DNA of 64,000 nt from Actinomyces sp. oral taxon 414 (GTDB taxonomy: Bacteria > Actinomycetota > Actinomycetes > Actinomycetales > Actinomycetaceae). This document shows positions 35,601 through 47,022 of this stretch, in pieces; positions within the stretch are counted from its first letter, which is position 1; the number at the start of each line of letters is the position of its first letter. The translations under genes and the position numbers were made by a program. Where the stretch lies: assembly GCF_001278845.1 (NCBI RefSeq), contig NZ_CP012590.1:3472001-3536000 (forward strand), read 5' to 3'. The notes beneath the pieces are model-generated. The model was not told where the DNA came from. It made no database searches and worked only from the letters and a program-made list of their open reading frames with translations.

Positions 35601-36131
35601 GTGGCCGTGTCGGAAGAATCGAAGAGTCCAATGTCCCCGGAGCGGACGGAGGACGCCGAGGAGACGCCCGACGTCGTCGGGGAACCAGAGGCTTCGGACA
35701 AGCCGGACAAGCCGGAGAAGAAGGACAAGCCGGACAAGGAGGAGAGCGGCGAGAACGCCGGCACGTCGAAGAGACGGCCCTTCACCAAGAGGGTCAGGCG
35801 CCGCAAGAACCCGCTGCGCTCGGGCAACCCCGCCAAGGTGGCGGCCGAGCGCGAGCGCATGCAGTCCTCCCGCGCCGCCGCCAACCGCGTCTCCCGGGTC
35901 CCCGTCAAGGTCAAGTCGCTGGGCTCCCCACGTTGGTACGCGCCGACCATGGTCACCCTCATGATCATCGGCCTGCTGTGGGTCGTGGTGACCTACCTGT
36001 CCGGGGGCCATTTCCCGCTGCCCTACTTCGTGCAGCATTACCACCAAGCGGACTGGCGGATCAACGGCAATCTCTATGTGGGATTCCTCATTATGATGCT
36101 CGGCTTCCTGGGGCTGCTGCGCTGGAAGTAG
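35601..36131 (+). CDS. crgA: Cell division protein CrgA
   Basis: A 176-residue protein. The C-terminal half is the CrgA domain with two helices: SPRWYAPTMVTLMIIGLLWVVV (about 110-132) and NLYVGFLIMMLGFLGLLRW at the end. CrgA interacts with FtsZ, FtsI and FtsQ and tunes septum formation. The N-terminal 95 residues are unusually long and charged, with a Lys/Asp/Glu/Pro repeat (KPDKPEKKDKPDK), compared with the 80-100 residues typical of the family. GTG at 35601 has GAGGAGGG just upstream; GTG at 35607 is also possible. TAGGCT at about 35535 may be the -10. Confidence 0.9.
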   Translation: MAVSEESKSPMSPERTEDAEETPDVVGEPEASDKPDKPEKKDKPDKEESGENAGTSKRRPFTKRVRRRKNPLRSGNPAKVAAERERMQSSRAAANRVSRVPVKVKSLGSPRWYAPTMVTLMIIGLLWVVVTYLSGGHFPLPYFVQHYHQADWRINGNLYVGFLIMMLGFLGLLRWK

Positions 36132-36560
36132 CCGGACCTCCCCGTCCACCGGCGCCCAGCCCGTCCGACCCCACCCGACGGCGGCCGCCCCATCCGACGG
36201 CGCCCGGCCCGCACGCCCTGGGCGCGGCGGCCGGATCGGGCCGACGCCACCCGGCCCCTCAGAACTGGCGCCACCCGGCCCCTCAGACCTGGACCTCAAA
36301 CCTGTCAGATCTCTGGACGCGGTCTCGGGGCGCGAGCCCGTGCGCAGGCCCCGTTCGGGCCCGTCCAGGACGCGCCTGTGCGCGGCCGGCGCGAGGGGTG
36401 AGGACCCCCGTGCCGGCATCCAGGCGCTCGACGCCGGTGGTTCGGGCAAGACCGCCAGCCCGTACCGGAGAGGCCACCGGATGACGGGCCGGGCGGGGCC
36501 GATGCTCGGCCCGTCGGCCCCGTGCCCGACCACCCGACGACGGCGCAGCCGGCGGGCTGC
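36132..36560. other. GC-rich intergenic stretch, no gene seen
   Basis: It lies between convergent genes. It contains a 24-bp tandem pair with GCCACCCGGCCCCTCAGA at 36246 and 36270 and other short GC repeats. No coding region or clear terminator is supported. Confidence 0.6.
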
Positions 36561-37082
36561 TCAGGCCTCGTCGACGTCCTCGTCGTCCTCGGCGGAGTCC
36601 GCCCAGTACTCCTCGGCCCAGGGGTCCTCGACGGGCTGGCTGCGGCGCCAGATGATGTAGGCGGCCGCGGCGGCGCCGCCAGCCAGGACGATCCAGCCGA
36701 AGGTCTTGAGGACGCGGTGAGGATTGCGGGGGGTGGGCGGCGGGGCGAGGACGGCCTCGCGGGCGGCGACGGCGGCGCGCTGGGCCCGTTCGCCGACGGT
36801 GCCGGGCGTCTGGGCCGCGGCCTGGGCGGCCGCGGCGGCGCGCTGGGCGCGAGGGATGTAGTCCTCGACGATGCGGGTGCGGGCCTCCTCGTAGGCGGGC
36901 TCCAGGCGCTCCTGCGCCCCCTTGGCGGCGCGGGCCACACCCCCGGCGGCCTTGGTCACACGCGGACCCACCCACTCCGCGGCGCGCTCGGCCTGCTCGG
37001 CGAGGTTCGCGGCGAGCGCGCTGGCCTCTGCACGGAACTGGCTGGTGTCGGTGTTCTTCTCGATGGTCTTGCACAGGGCCAT
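36561..37082 (-). CDS. Hypothetical single-pass membrane protein
   Basis: A 173-residue protein. A helical, Ala/Glu/Arg-rich region (about 15-105, coiled-coil-like) is followed by one transmembrane helix (about 127-147, VLKTFGWIVLAGGAAAAAYIIW) and an acidic C-terminal tail (WADSAEDDEDVDEA). I do not recognise a characterised family; similar membrane proteins occur near the peptidyl-prolyl isomerase gene in related bacteria. ATG at 37082 has TAGGAG at good spacing. It is divergent from the isomerase. Confidence 0.75.
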   Translation of the reverse strand: MALCKTIEKNTDTSQFRAEASALAANLAEQAERAAEWVGPRVTKAAGGVARAAKGAQERLEPAYEEARTRIVEDYIPRAQRAAAAAQAAAQTPGTVGERAQRAAVAAREAVLAPPPTPRNPHRVLKTFGWIVLAGGAAAAAYIIWRRSQPVEDPWAEEYWADSAEDDEDVDEA

Positions 37083-37244
37083 GACATTGCTCCTACCCGG
37101 AAGACGACGGTCGGTAACGGACTGGAGCCTATGGTCGCACCATCCGAGCCCCGGTGCGCATGGTTGATCGGCGCGTTTTGCCTGGGGTGAACACTGGCGC
37201 GCGTGGTCGGACCACGGACCTGCCGATGCGAACGACGTGCGACC

Positions 37245-37775
37245 ATGACGCCCATGGAAGCGACTCTGCACACCAGTCTTGGCGACATCCGCTGCGACCT
37301 GTATCCCGAACAGGCCCCTGAAACCGTCTCGAACTTCGTCGGACTGGCGACGGGGGAGAAGACTTGGATCGATCCTCGCACCGGCGAGCAGTCCAACGCT
37401 CCCCTGTACAACGGGGTTATCTTCCACCGGGTCATCCCCGGTTTCACGATTCAGGGCGGGGATCCGCTGGGCACCGGTACCGGCGGCCCCGGATACGTCT
37501 TCGACGACGAGATCGACCCCTCCCTGTCCTTCGCGACCCCCTACGTTCTGGCCATGGCCAACGCCGGACGCCGCCTGGGCAAGGGCACCAACGGTTCGCA
37601 GTTCTTCATCACCACCGCGCCCACGGAGTGGCTGCAGGGCAAACACACCATTTTCGGCGCCGTCGCCGACGAGGACTCGCGCCGGGTCGTCGACAAGATT
37701 TCCGCCGTCGCCACCGGCCCGGGGGACCGCCCGCTCGAGGACGTCATCATCACCTCGGTCACGCTGACCGAATGA
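37245..37775 (+). CDS. Cyclophilin-type peptidyl-prolyl isomerase
   Basis: A 176-residue cytoplasmic cyclophilin that speeds proline isomerisation during folding. NFVGLATG, the catalytic FHRVIPGFTIQGGDP with arginine in FHR, MANAGRRLGKGTNGSQFFIT and LQGKHTIFGAV are all conserved. No signal peptide. Either ATG at 37245 or at 37254 could start; neither has a strong ribosome-binding site. Confidence 0.93.
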   Translation: MTPMEATLHTSLGDIRCDLYPEQAPETVSNFVGLATGEKTWIDPRTGEQSNAPLYNGVIFHRVIPGFTIQGGDPLGTGTGGPGYVFDDEIDPSLSFATPYVLAMANAGRRLGKGTNGSQFFITTAPTEWLQGKHTIFGAVADEDSRRVVDKISAVATGPGDRPLEDVIITSVTLTE

Positions 37776-37863
37776 CCACCGCCCGCCGCGGACCCGACGG
37801 GTCCGCACCCTCTGAGCGACGCCGTCGGACCACCGTGTTCGACGGCGTCGCCGCACTCAGGAG

Positions 37864-38706
37864 ATGCTCATGACACAGGATCCCCCCGTCCCCACGGACG
37901 CCCCGGTCTGTCCGCGCCACCCCGACCGGGTGGCCTACGTGCGCTGCCAGCGCTGCGACCGCCCGGTGTGCCCGGAGTGCCAGGTCCCCGGCCCCGTGGG
38001 GGTGCACTGCGTGGACTGCGTCCGGCAGGCGCAGGGCCGACGGCGCAGCCCGCGCACGATCCTGGGCGGTCGTCCCTCCGCCGGCGCGATGGTGACGAAG
38101 ACGCTCATCGCGGCCTGCGTGGCGATCGGCCTGATTCAACTCATCATGCCCCTGGTCACGACCCGCTTCGCCTTCTTCCCGGCGCTGGCCCTGGCCGAGC
38201 CGTGGCGCTTCATCACCACTGCCTTCCTCCACGCCTCCCCCATGCACCTGGCCTTCAATATGTGGGCCCTGTGGGTCTGCGGCAGCGTGCTGGAGCCCGC
38301 CCTGGGCCGGTGGCGCTTCCTCGTCTTGTACGGCCTGTCCGCCGTGGGCGGGTCGACCGCCATCTTCCTGCTGTCCCCGCCCGGCTCGCCGTCCTGGCTC
38401 ACCCTGACCGTGGGCGCCTCCGGGGCGGTGTTCGGGCTCTTCGCGGCGCTGTTCGTCATTCAGCGGCGCTTCGGCCGGGACACCTCGGCGATCGTGGGGC
38501 TGCTCGCGATCAACCTCGTCATCTCCGTCCTCGGGTCCGGGATCTCCTGGCAGGGTCACTTGGGCGGCCTGCTAACCGGCGCGGCCGTGTCCGCCGTCTT
38601 CGCCTGGGCTCCGCGGAACAAGCGCGGCGTCTACGCGGTGGGGGGATGCGTGGCCGTGGGCGCGCTCCTGGTGGCCCTCGTGGCCCTGCGGGCAATGCTG
38701 GCCTGA
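37864..38706 (+). CDS. Rhomboid family intramembrane serine protease
   Basis: A 280-residue protein. An N-terminal B-box-like zinc-binding region has eight Cys/His ligands (CPRHPDR, CQRCDRPVCPECQ, CVDC), followed by six or seven helices. The nucleophile serine is in GASGAVFGLF and the histidine in GHLGGLLTG; the HASPMHLAFNMWAL loop is typical. It would cleave membrane proteins within the bilayer; substrates are unknown. AGGAG lies upstream of the ATG. Confidence 0.93.
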   Translation: MLMTQDPPVPTDAPVCPRHPDRVAYVRCQRCDRPVCPECQVPGPVGVHCVDCVRQAQGRRRSPRTILGGRPSAGAMVTKTLIAACVAIGLIQLIMPLVTTRFAFFPALALAEPWRFITTAFLHASPMHLAFNMWALWVCGSVLEPALGRWRFLVLYGLSAVGGSTAIFLLSPPGSPSWLTLTVGASGAVFGLFAALFVIQRRFGRDTSAIVGLLAINLVISVLGSGISWQGHLGGLLTGAAVSAVFAWAPRNKRGVYAVGGCVAVGALLVALVALRAMLA

Positions 38707-39124
38707 GAGGGCGCCCTGGGCCCGGGCAGGACAGCCCGGGCAGGACGCCCCTCCTCCAGGGTCTCTCCCATCACGCCTAACCCCACGCCCTCGGGCCCGG
38801 GCAGGACGCCCTCGGGCCCGTGGCGGAGTGGAAAGCGCCCGTCCGGCCCCGTCGCTCGGGACTCGGGCCGCCGTCGCGCTCGGAGACGGCTTCCGGTCAC
38901 CCGTCCCCCGGGTCACCCGGGCCTCCGGGTCACCCGGGCCTCCGGGTCACCCGGACCTCCGGTCACCCGGACCTCCGACGCCGTGGCGACCGCACACGAC
39001 GGCCCGTCTCGGCCGGCCCGGGCCCCCGCCGCCCGATCCTCATCGCCGGGCGACCCGCCAGACGCGACGACCCGGCTGTGCACAGGCGCTGCGCCGGGCC
39101 GTCTGCGAGCTTGCGGCAAGCGGC
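38707..39124. repeat. Repeat-rich intergenic, including 17-bp tandem repeats
   Basis: GCCCGGGCAGGAC-type repeats occur three times in 38717-38815. GGGTCACCCGGGCCTCC recurs about four times between 38908 and 38970 with a 16-17-bp step. No gene is seen. Confidence 0.75.
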
Positions 39125-39545
39125 TGTGGACAAAGGCTGTGGACAACTCAGAGAGGGGCGACCCGCCCCTTCGAACAGTTTTCCACAGGCTCGCCGACCC
39201 CTGTGGAAACTGGGGAAGCACAATGATGTCATTCGTCCACACCTGTGGATACAGGTGTGGAGAACTGTGGATAACTTTATCCACAGCACTATCCACAACT
39301 GGGGACAACCGCGCCGTCTCGGCACTCGAGACGTCTCGAGCCCGTCCCCACTATCCACCGCCCTGGGGACCCCCTTGATCCACCGCTGTGCATAGCGGGG
39401 TCCCAACCCTGTGGCTTACTCGTTCCGACGGTCGACCAAACAGTGGCTCGAGTCACATATTTTGCGATCCACGATCACATGCTGTTCGAATGCTAGAGAG
39501 CTCTGAGAAACCTTCAAGCTAGGGCTTGAAGAAAGTTATCCACAG
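39125..39545. other. Dense DnaA-box cluster outside the dnaA-dnaN gap
   Basis: About ten DnaA-box-like sites lie in 175 bp: TGTGGACAA at 39125 and 39139, TTTTCCACA at about 39179, TGTGGATAC at 39244, a palindromic pair TGTGGATAA/TTATCCACA at 39266-39285 and CTATCCACA at 39289. Another perfect TTATCCACA is at 39537-39545. The 39420-39540 stretch between is AT-richer than the surroundings and holds CTTCAAGC-TAGG-GCTTGAAG. This resembles an origin or a DnaA-titration locus. Confidence 0.6.
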
Positions 39546-39646
39546 GGTGGTGGAGTCCACGGGACCGTCCGTTTGCGTGCCTCGCCCCCGGGGGGGGAGT
39601 CAGCCGGGGGAGGCGGTCCGCCGGGGGCCTGGCAATCGCCCCCGCC

Positions 39647-39796
39647 GCCTCGCCCCCGGGGGAGTCGATTCGGTGATGTCACCTCAGCTCACATTGTGCG
39701 AGCTGAGCTCGCACGAATCGAGCTCAGGTGGATTTTGTCGAGCCCAGCTCACATCGTGCGAGCTGAGGTGGATTTCAGCGAGCTGAGCTCGCATCG
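39647..39796 (+). repeat. 150-bp inverted repeat, left arm
   Basis: It is the complement of 40502-40651 with about one mismatch. Inside, a unit of about 63 bp occurs twice (CAGCTCACAT(T/C)GTGCGAGCTG, then AGGTGGATTT), and GCGAGCTGAGCTCGC is itself a palindrome. There is no coding capacity. Confidence 0.9.
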
Positions 39797-39859
39797 CGTG
39801 ATCCGGACTCGGCGCGCAGCGGTTCGGTTGGTGCGGGTCCGGTTCCGCCGATCCTGACG

Positions 39860-40080
39860 GCGGCGAGGATGCCGCCGTGGGCGTCACCGGCGACCAGGGC
39901 AACCAGAGGGATGCCTCGGTGGGGTCGTCAGGTAAGCGCGGGACCTACCAGTTCGCGCTCGCGCAGGGAGCACAGGAAGGGACCGTCAATCGACGGTGGT
40001 CTCGGCATCGCCCGGAAGCTGTGTTCTGGGGTCTCGCGGTGGCTCCGGGGCCAGCGGTGGTCGCCGTCAGGGAGCCCGGC
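39860..40080 (-). pseudogene. IS256-family transposase fragment
   Basis: On the minus strand, VAGDAHGGILAAVRIGG resembles the second catalytic-Asp region of IS256 transposases, and nearby bases match the copy at 33537-33680 (GGTGGTCTCGGC(A/G)TCGCCC). Only scattered pieces remain. Confidence 0.5.
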
Positions 40081-40089
40081 GGATCGCCC

Positions 40090-40304
40090 GCCGGCCCGCG
40101 CACAGGCGAATGAGAGGCGGGGATGCCCTCATGAGGCCCGGCCCCAGCCCGCCGGCCCGCACGCAGGCGGGTGAGAGAGCACCGCCTTGCGGGTGGGCTC
40201 GCCGGAGGCGCGCCGGCCCGCACGCAGGCGGGTGAGAGACAGGTTCGTCCCTGGGGGCGCCGGGAGGTCAGGTCGCGCCGGCCCGCGCACAGGCGAGTGG
40301 TGGA
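40090..40304. CRISPR. Short CRISPR-like array, type I-E-like repeats, no cas genes
   Basis: Four 28-bp repeats start at 40090, 40151, 40212 and 40277. The middle two are identical (GCCGGCCCGCACGCAGGCGG then GTGAGAGA) and the outer two differ at 5-6 positions. The first two spacers are 33 bp and unrelated (CGGGGATGCCCT and GCACCGCCTTGC at their starts); the third is 37 bp. The 61-bp period and the CCCGC-ACGCAG-GCGGG core are typical of type I-E arrays. No cas gene lies in this window, so it would be an orphan or decayed array. Plain tandem duplication is the alternative. Confidence 0.35.
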
Positions 40305-40501
40305 ACGGGCGGGGGGACCCGAGTGCGGCCCAGGGGAGGACGGGGAGCTCGCCTGCGGCCCGGTCGATGTCCGTGGCAGAGGACGCGTCTCTCAACGTGG
40401 TGGCAATTCCCGCGGAGCTCCCGTCCAGCGGCCCGTCCGGGGCCTGGTACCGAGCCGACTCCGGGTCGGCCAGGGCGGGTGCGCGTCGGATCCGGCTCGC
40501 A

Positions 40502-40651
40502 CGATGCGAGCTCAGCTCGCTGAAATCCACCTCAGCTCGCACGATGTGAGCTGAGCTCGACAAAATCCACCTGAGCTCGATTCGTGCGAGCTCAGCTCGC
40601 ACAATGTGAGCTGAGGTGACATCACCGAATCGACTCCCCCGGGGGCGAGGC
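40502..40651 (-). repeat. 150-bp inverted repeat, right arm
   Basis: Reverse complement of 39647-39796. The 705 bp between the arms contain an IS256 fragment and the CRISPR-like repeats, so the unit looks like a large flanked cassette or a fossil composite element. Confidence 0.9.
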
Positions 40652-41037
40652 ACGTAGCCGCCGACGCCCTGGCCGCCGACCCCGGCATCACGCCCACCGG
40701 GGCGAGGCACGCGGTCGGACGACGCCGCTAGACCCCGGGCCGCCTCCCCGACCTCCCCGGCCTCCCCGGCCTCGTCCGCCGTCTTCGACGAGATCCCGTA
40801 AGGCCGGTCGCCCGACTCGCCTCAAGGGTCAGTCTCGTGCCGCGCCCGCGCCGCCCGGGAGCTTCAAGACGACGTCGCGGCCAACGCCTCGGTCGCCGTC
40901 GCCGTCGCCGTCGCCGCGCCTGCGCCCGCGCCGCCCAGGGTCTGAGGGAACGCGGACACGAAGAGGGGGACACGGACGCAGAGAGCAGACGGGGAGAAAG
41001 GAGCGAGGGACACGGGAGGGAATGGGAGAAAAGTCGG

Positions 41038-41110
41038 TGGAGCCAACGGGACTCGAACCCGTAACCCCCTGCTTGCAAAGCAGGTGCGCTGCCAATTGCG
41101 CCATGGCCCC
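41038..41110 (-). tRNA. tRNA-Ala (anticodon TGC)
   Basis: Minus strand GGGGCCATGGCGCAATTGGC, anticodon stem-loop CCTGCTTTGCAAGCAGG with TGC, and T arm ACGGGTTCGAGTCCCGT. The 73-nt cloverleaf is complete with no encoded CCA. It follows tRNA-Ile downstream of gyrA, the usual actinobacterial order. Confidence 0.96.
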
Positions 41111-41212
41111 TGTGATGCGGCGGTGTGAAGTTGTGGCAGCCGCGATCGGCGCCTCGTCAGACCGACTCGGTCGTGATCGGCCCCACCGGCCGGATCGGCT
41201 GCGGCCGCCCGG

Positions 41213-41359
41213 TCAGCGGCCCGGCCGTCCGGGCGGATCGGGGATCTCGGTCCACGGCGCCCGCTCGAGGCGCCCGCCCTCGCGGCGGAGCCACGCGACG
41301 TAGCCGAGCACTCCCGCCAACGAGAAAACCGCGGCCGAAACGAGTATCCGGTTCCTCAT
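41213..41359 (-). CDS. DLW-39-like small membrane protein
   Basis: A 48-residue protein (starts MRNRILVSAAVFSLAGVLGY) with one helix (5-24) and the C-terminal motif APWTEIPD, which resembles the DLW-T motif of the DLW-39 family. That family is encoded next to the gyrA-proximal tRNA genes in Actinobacteria, as here between tRNA-Ile and tRNA-Ala. GGGAGGG precedes the ATG. Function is unknown. Confidence 0.75.
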   Translation of the reverse strand: MRNRILVSAAVFSLAGVLGYVAWLRREGGRLERAPWTEIPDPPGRPGR

Positions 41360-41388
41360 GAACCCTCCCATCGTCCCACCGCGGGCGG

Positions 41389-41462
41389 TGGGCCTAGCTG
41401 GACTCGAACCAGCGACCTCATCCTTATCAGGGATGCGCTCTAACCGACTGAGCTATAGGCCC
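41389..41462 (-). tRNA. tRNA-Ile (anticodon GAT)
   Basis: Minus strand GGGCCTATAGCTCAGTCGGT, anticodon loop CCCTGATAAGG with GAT, and T arm GCTGGTTCGAGTCCAGC. The 74-nt cloverleaf is complete and CCA is not encoded. Confidence 0.96.
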
Positions 41463-41511
41463 GTGCGACCGGACGAGATTAACCCACATAGTCTCGGGTG
41501 ACCAAATCGGA

Positions 41512-42033
41512 TTACTCGTCCGCCAGTGTGAGATGAACCCCACCGACGAAGGCGGCCGTCACATTGTACAGGAGTGCGCCGATGGTGGACAGTGCGGTCG
41601 CCAGGATGATGTTGATGACCGCGATGATCGTGGCCATCGAGATCGCCCGCGAGAGCTTGAGGTACTCCAGCAGCGCCGTGTAGGCGTTGGACTTGGAGTC
41701 CATCACCGTGCCCACCAGGTCCCTGATGGTGGAGAACACGTGCATGGCGTCGAGCATGAACCACACGAAGGCGGCCGCCACGACGAGCATGATCCCCGCC
41801 GCCACGCTCAACAGGAAGGAGACCTTCATGACGGAGAGGGGGTTGATGCGCGTGAGCGATAGACGTACGCGCCGTGGGCCCGCAACGGTCTTCTTGCCCT
41901 TCTTCGAGCCCTTGGACGACGCCGAAGCGTCGGCTCCATCGTTCTGGGCCTGGATGGGGTCGGCCGCGAAGGCGGCGGTGCCCTGGTTCTCAGCCTGCCC
42001 ACCCGGGGATGGGAAGGACGCCGGCTGGCTCAT
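41512..42033 (-). CDS. DUF3566 transmembrane protein
   Basis: A 173-residue protein. A disordered N-terminus of about 55 residues precedes the DUF3566 core, with [26 protein letters not shown] and two helices (about 70-95 and 135-160, [27 protein letters not shown]). It is found directly after gyrA in many Actinobacteria; in mycobacteria the homologue (CwsA) is linked to division and wall synthesis. Its ATG overlaps the gyrA stop by ATGA. Confidence 0.9.
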   Translation of the reverse strand: MSQPASFPSPGGQAENQGTAAFAADPIQAQNDGADASASSKGSKKGKKTVAGPRRVRLSLTRINPLSVMKVSFLLSVAAGIMLVVAAAFVWFMLDAMHVFSTIRDLVGTVMDSKSNAYTALLEYLKLSRAISMATIIAVINIILATALSTIGALLYNVTAAFVGGVHLTLADE

Positions 42034-44672
42034 GCCTGCTCCTCACTGTCGGTGCCGTGGCCCGACGATACCGCGTCATCGCCACCCCGCGCAGGTCCCG
42101 GGGACGGGGCAGAAACGATGCCCTCCTCACTCTTTCGCCCGGGGCCTCCCGCCGGACCGGACCCGGCCGTCCGATCGTCGTCGAGCTCCCGCTCGGCACT
42201 GCGGGCCACGGCGATAATGCGGTCGCCGTCGTCGGGCTTGGCGAAGGTCACGCCCTGCGTGGCCCGGCCGGTGCGGGAGACCTCGGCCACCGCCGAGCGC
42301 ACGACCTTGCCCGAGGCCATAATGCACAGGACCTCGTCGCCGGGAGCGGTCACCAGCGCGCCCACGAGGGAGCCCCGCTCCTCGACCAGGCTGGCCACCT
42401 TGACGCCCAGGCCGCCGCGCCCCTTGGTCGGGTAGTCGGCGACGGCGGTGCGCTTGGCGTAGCCGCCCTCGGTGACCACGAACAGGTCGGCGTCGCCCCA
42501 CTGCGGGTCGACGACGTCCATGGCCAGCAGCGAGTCCCCCTCGCGGAAGCGCATGCCGGTCACGCCGCTGGTGGCGCGGCCGGTGGGGCGCAGGGTCTCG
42601 TCGTCGGCGCGGAAGCGCAGGGACTGCCCGCCGCGGGAGACCAGGAGGAGGTCCTGACCGGCGCTGAGCAGGGAGGCGGAGACCAGCTCGTCGTTGACCC
42701 CGTCGCCGTTGGCCCGCAGGTTGATGGCGATGACGCCGCCGGAGCGGTTGGAGTCGTACTCGGCCAGGCGGGTCTTCTTGACCAGGCCGCGGCGCGTGGC
42801 CAGGACGAGGTAGTCGGCCTGGTCGTAGTCGCCCAGCTCCATGACCTGGGCGATCTCCTCGTCCTGCTGGAAGGCCAGCAGGTTGGCCACGTGCTGCCCC
42901 TTGGCGTCGCGCCCGCCCTCGGGCAGCTCGTAGGCCTTGGCGCGGTAGACCCGGCCCAGGTTGGTGAAGAACAGCAGCCAGCGGTGGGTGGTGGTGACGA
43001 AGAAGTGGTCGACGACGTCGTCCTCGCGCAGGGCCGCGCCCTTGACGCCCTTGCCGCCGCGGTGCTGGGAGCGGTAGGCGTCGGTGCGGGTGCGCTTGGC
43101 GTAGCCGGAGCGGGTGATGGTGACGACCACGTCCTCCTCGGGGATGAGGTCCTCCATGCTCATCTCCCCGTCGAAGGGCACGATACGGGTGCGGCGCTCG
43201 TCGCCGTACTTGTCGACGATCTCGGCCAGCTCGCTCGAGACAATGCCCCGCTGGCGCTCGGGGGAGGCGATAATGTCGCGCAGGTCGGCGACCCTGGCCC
43301 GCAGCTCCTCGGCCTCCTGCTGGATCTTGAGGCGCTCCAGGGCGGCCAGGCGGCGCAACTGGAGCGACAGGATCGCCTCGGCCTGGGCCTCGTCGACGCC
43401 GAGCAGGCTCATGAGCCCGCTGCGCGCCTCGTCGGTGGTGGGCGAGCGGCGGATGAGGGCGATGACGGCGTCGAGGGCGTCAATGGCCGTCAGCAGGCCC
43501 TGGAGGATGTGCAGGCGCTCCTCGGCCCGGCGCAGCCGGTAGCGCGAGCGGCGCACAATGACGTCGATCTGGTGGGCCACCCAGTGGCGCACGAAGCCGT
43601 CCAGGCTCAGGGTGCGCGGCACGCCGTCGACCAGGGCGAGCATATTGGCGGGGAAGTTGTCCTGGAGCTGGGTGCGCTTGTAGAGGTTGTTGAGGACCAC
43701 CTTGGCCACGGCGTCGCGCTTGAGGACGATGACCAGCCGCTGGCCGGTGCGCCCGGAGGTCTCGTCGCGGATGTCGGCGATGCCGCCGACCTGCCCGTCG
43801 CGCACGAGCTGGGCGATCTTGTCCGCCAGGTTGTCGGGGTTGACCTGGTAGGGCAGCTCGGTGACCACCAGGCACTGGCGGCCCTGGATCTCCTCGACGC
43901 TGACCACGGCCCGCTGGGTGATCGACCCGCGGCCGGTGCGGTAGGCGTCCTCGATGCCCCGGCGGCCCAGGATGGTGGCCCCGGTGGGGAAGTCGGGGCC
44001 GGGGATGCGCGCGATGAGGGCCTCGAGCAGCTCCTCGCGGGAGGCGTCGGGGTGGTCGAGGAACCACTGGACGCCGGTGGCGACCTCGCGCAGGTTGTGC
44101 GGGGGGATGCGCGTGGCCATGCCCACCGCAATGCCCTCGGAGCCGTTGACCAGCAGGTTGGGGAAGCGGGACGGCAGGATGACCGGCTCCTGGTTGCGCC
44201 CGTCGTAGTTGTCCTGGAAGTCGACGCTGTCCTCGTCGATGTCGCGGACCATCTCCATGGCCAGCGGCGCCATCTTGCACTCGGTGTACCGCGGCGCGGC
44301 GGGCCCCAGGTTGCCGGGGGTGCCGAAGTTGCCCTGCCCGGCCACCAGCGGGTAGCGCAGGGACCACCACTGCACCAGGCGCGCCAGGGCGTCGTAGATG
44401 GCCGCGTCGCCGTGCGGGTGGTAGTTGCCCATGACCTCGCCGACGACGCGCGAGGACTTGGAGAAGGAGGCGGTGGGGCGGTAGCCGCCGTCGTACATGG
44501 CGTACAGGACGCGGCGGTGGACCGGTTTGAGGCCGTCGCGCACGTCCGGCAGGGCCCGGCCCACGATGACGCTCATGGCGTAGTCGAGGTAGGAGCGCTG
44601 CATCTCCATCTGGAGGTCGACCGGCTGGATGCGGTCACGGGCGGGTCCGAGCTCGGTGGTGGTCTCGCTCAC
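42030..44672 (-). CDS. gyrA: DNA gyrase subunit A
   Basis: An 880-residue breakage-reunion subunit of gyrase. The catalytic tyrosine is Y129 in AAPRYTECK, and the GyrA box region lies in the C-terminal beta-pinwheel ([10 protein letters not shown]). The quinolone-determining segment reads GDAAIYD with Ala at residue 90 and Asp at 94, the same numbering as in Mycobacterium tuberculosis; Ala at this position is natural there and is linked to lower intrinsic quinolone susceptibility. The start is GTG at 44672 with AAAGGA upstream. It follows gyrB by 55 bp. Confidence 0.97.
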   Translation of the reverse strand: MSETTTELGPARDRIQPVDLQMEMQRSYLDYAMSVIVGRALPDVRDGLKPVHRRVLYAMYDGGYRPTASFSKSSRVVGEVMGNYHPHGDAAIYDALARLVQWWSLRYPLVAGQGNFGTPGNLGPAAPRYTECKMAPLAMEMVRDIDEDSVDFQDNYDGRNQEPVILPSRFPNLLVNGSEGIAVGMATRIPPHNLREVATGVQWFLDHPDASREELLEALIARIPGPDFPTGATILGRRGIEDAYRTGRGSITQRAVVSVEEIQGRQCLVVTELPYQVNPDNLADKIAQLVRDGQVGGIADIRDETSGRTGQRLVIVLKRDAVAKVVLNNLYKRTQLQDNFPANMLALVDGVPRTLSLDGFVRHWVAHQIDVIVRRSRYRLRRAEERLHILQGLLTAIDALDAVIALIRRSPTTDEARSGLMSLLGVDEAQAEAILSLQLRRLAALERLKIQQEAEELRARVADLRDIIASPERQRGIVSSELAEIVDKYGDERRTRIVPFDGEMSMEDLIPEEDVVVTITRSGYAKRTRTDAYRSQHRGGKGVKGAALREDDVVDHFFVTTTHRWLLFFTNLGRVYRAKAYELPEGGRDAKGQHVANLLAFQQDEEIAQVMELGDYDQADYLVLATRRGLVKKTRLAEYDSNRSGGVIAINLRANGDGVNDELVSASLLSAGQDLLLVSRGGQSLRFRADDETLRPTGRATSGVTGMRFREGDSLLAMDVVDPQWGDADLFVVTEGGYAKRTAVADYPTKGRGGLGVKVASLVEERGSLVGALVTAPGDEVLCIMASGKVVRSAVAEVSRTGRATQGVTFAKPDDGDRIIAVARSAERELDDDRTAGSGPAGGPGRKSEEGIVSAPSPGPARGGDDAVSSGHGTDSEEQA

Positions 44673-44727
44673 GGTTGTCCTTTGCTGAGTGTGAGGTGGG
44701 GCGGGTTCCGGTATCGGCGCGGCGCGC

Positions 44728-46947
<2,220 letters not shown>

Positions 46948-47022
46948 CTATTCCAGAGCGATTCTAGCCCTATTGACGGGCCCGACAGCACCTGCTGGCG
47001 CGTGGCGTGGGCGTGGGCGCGA

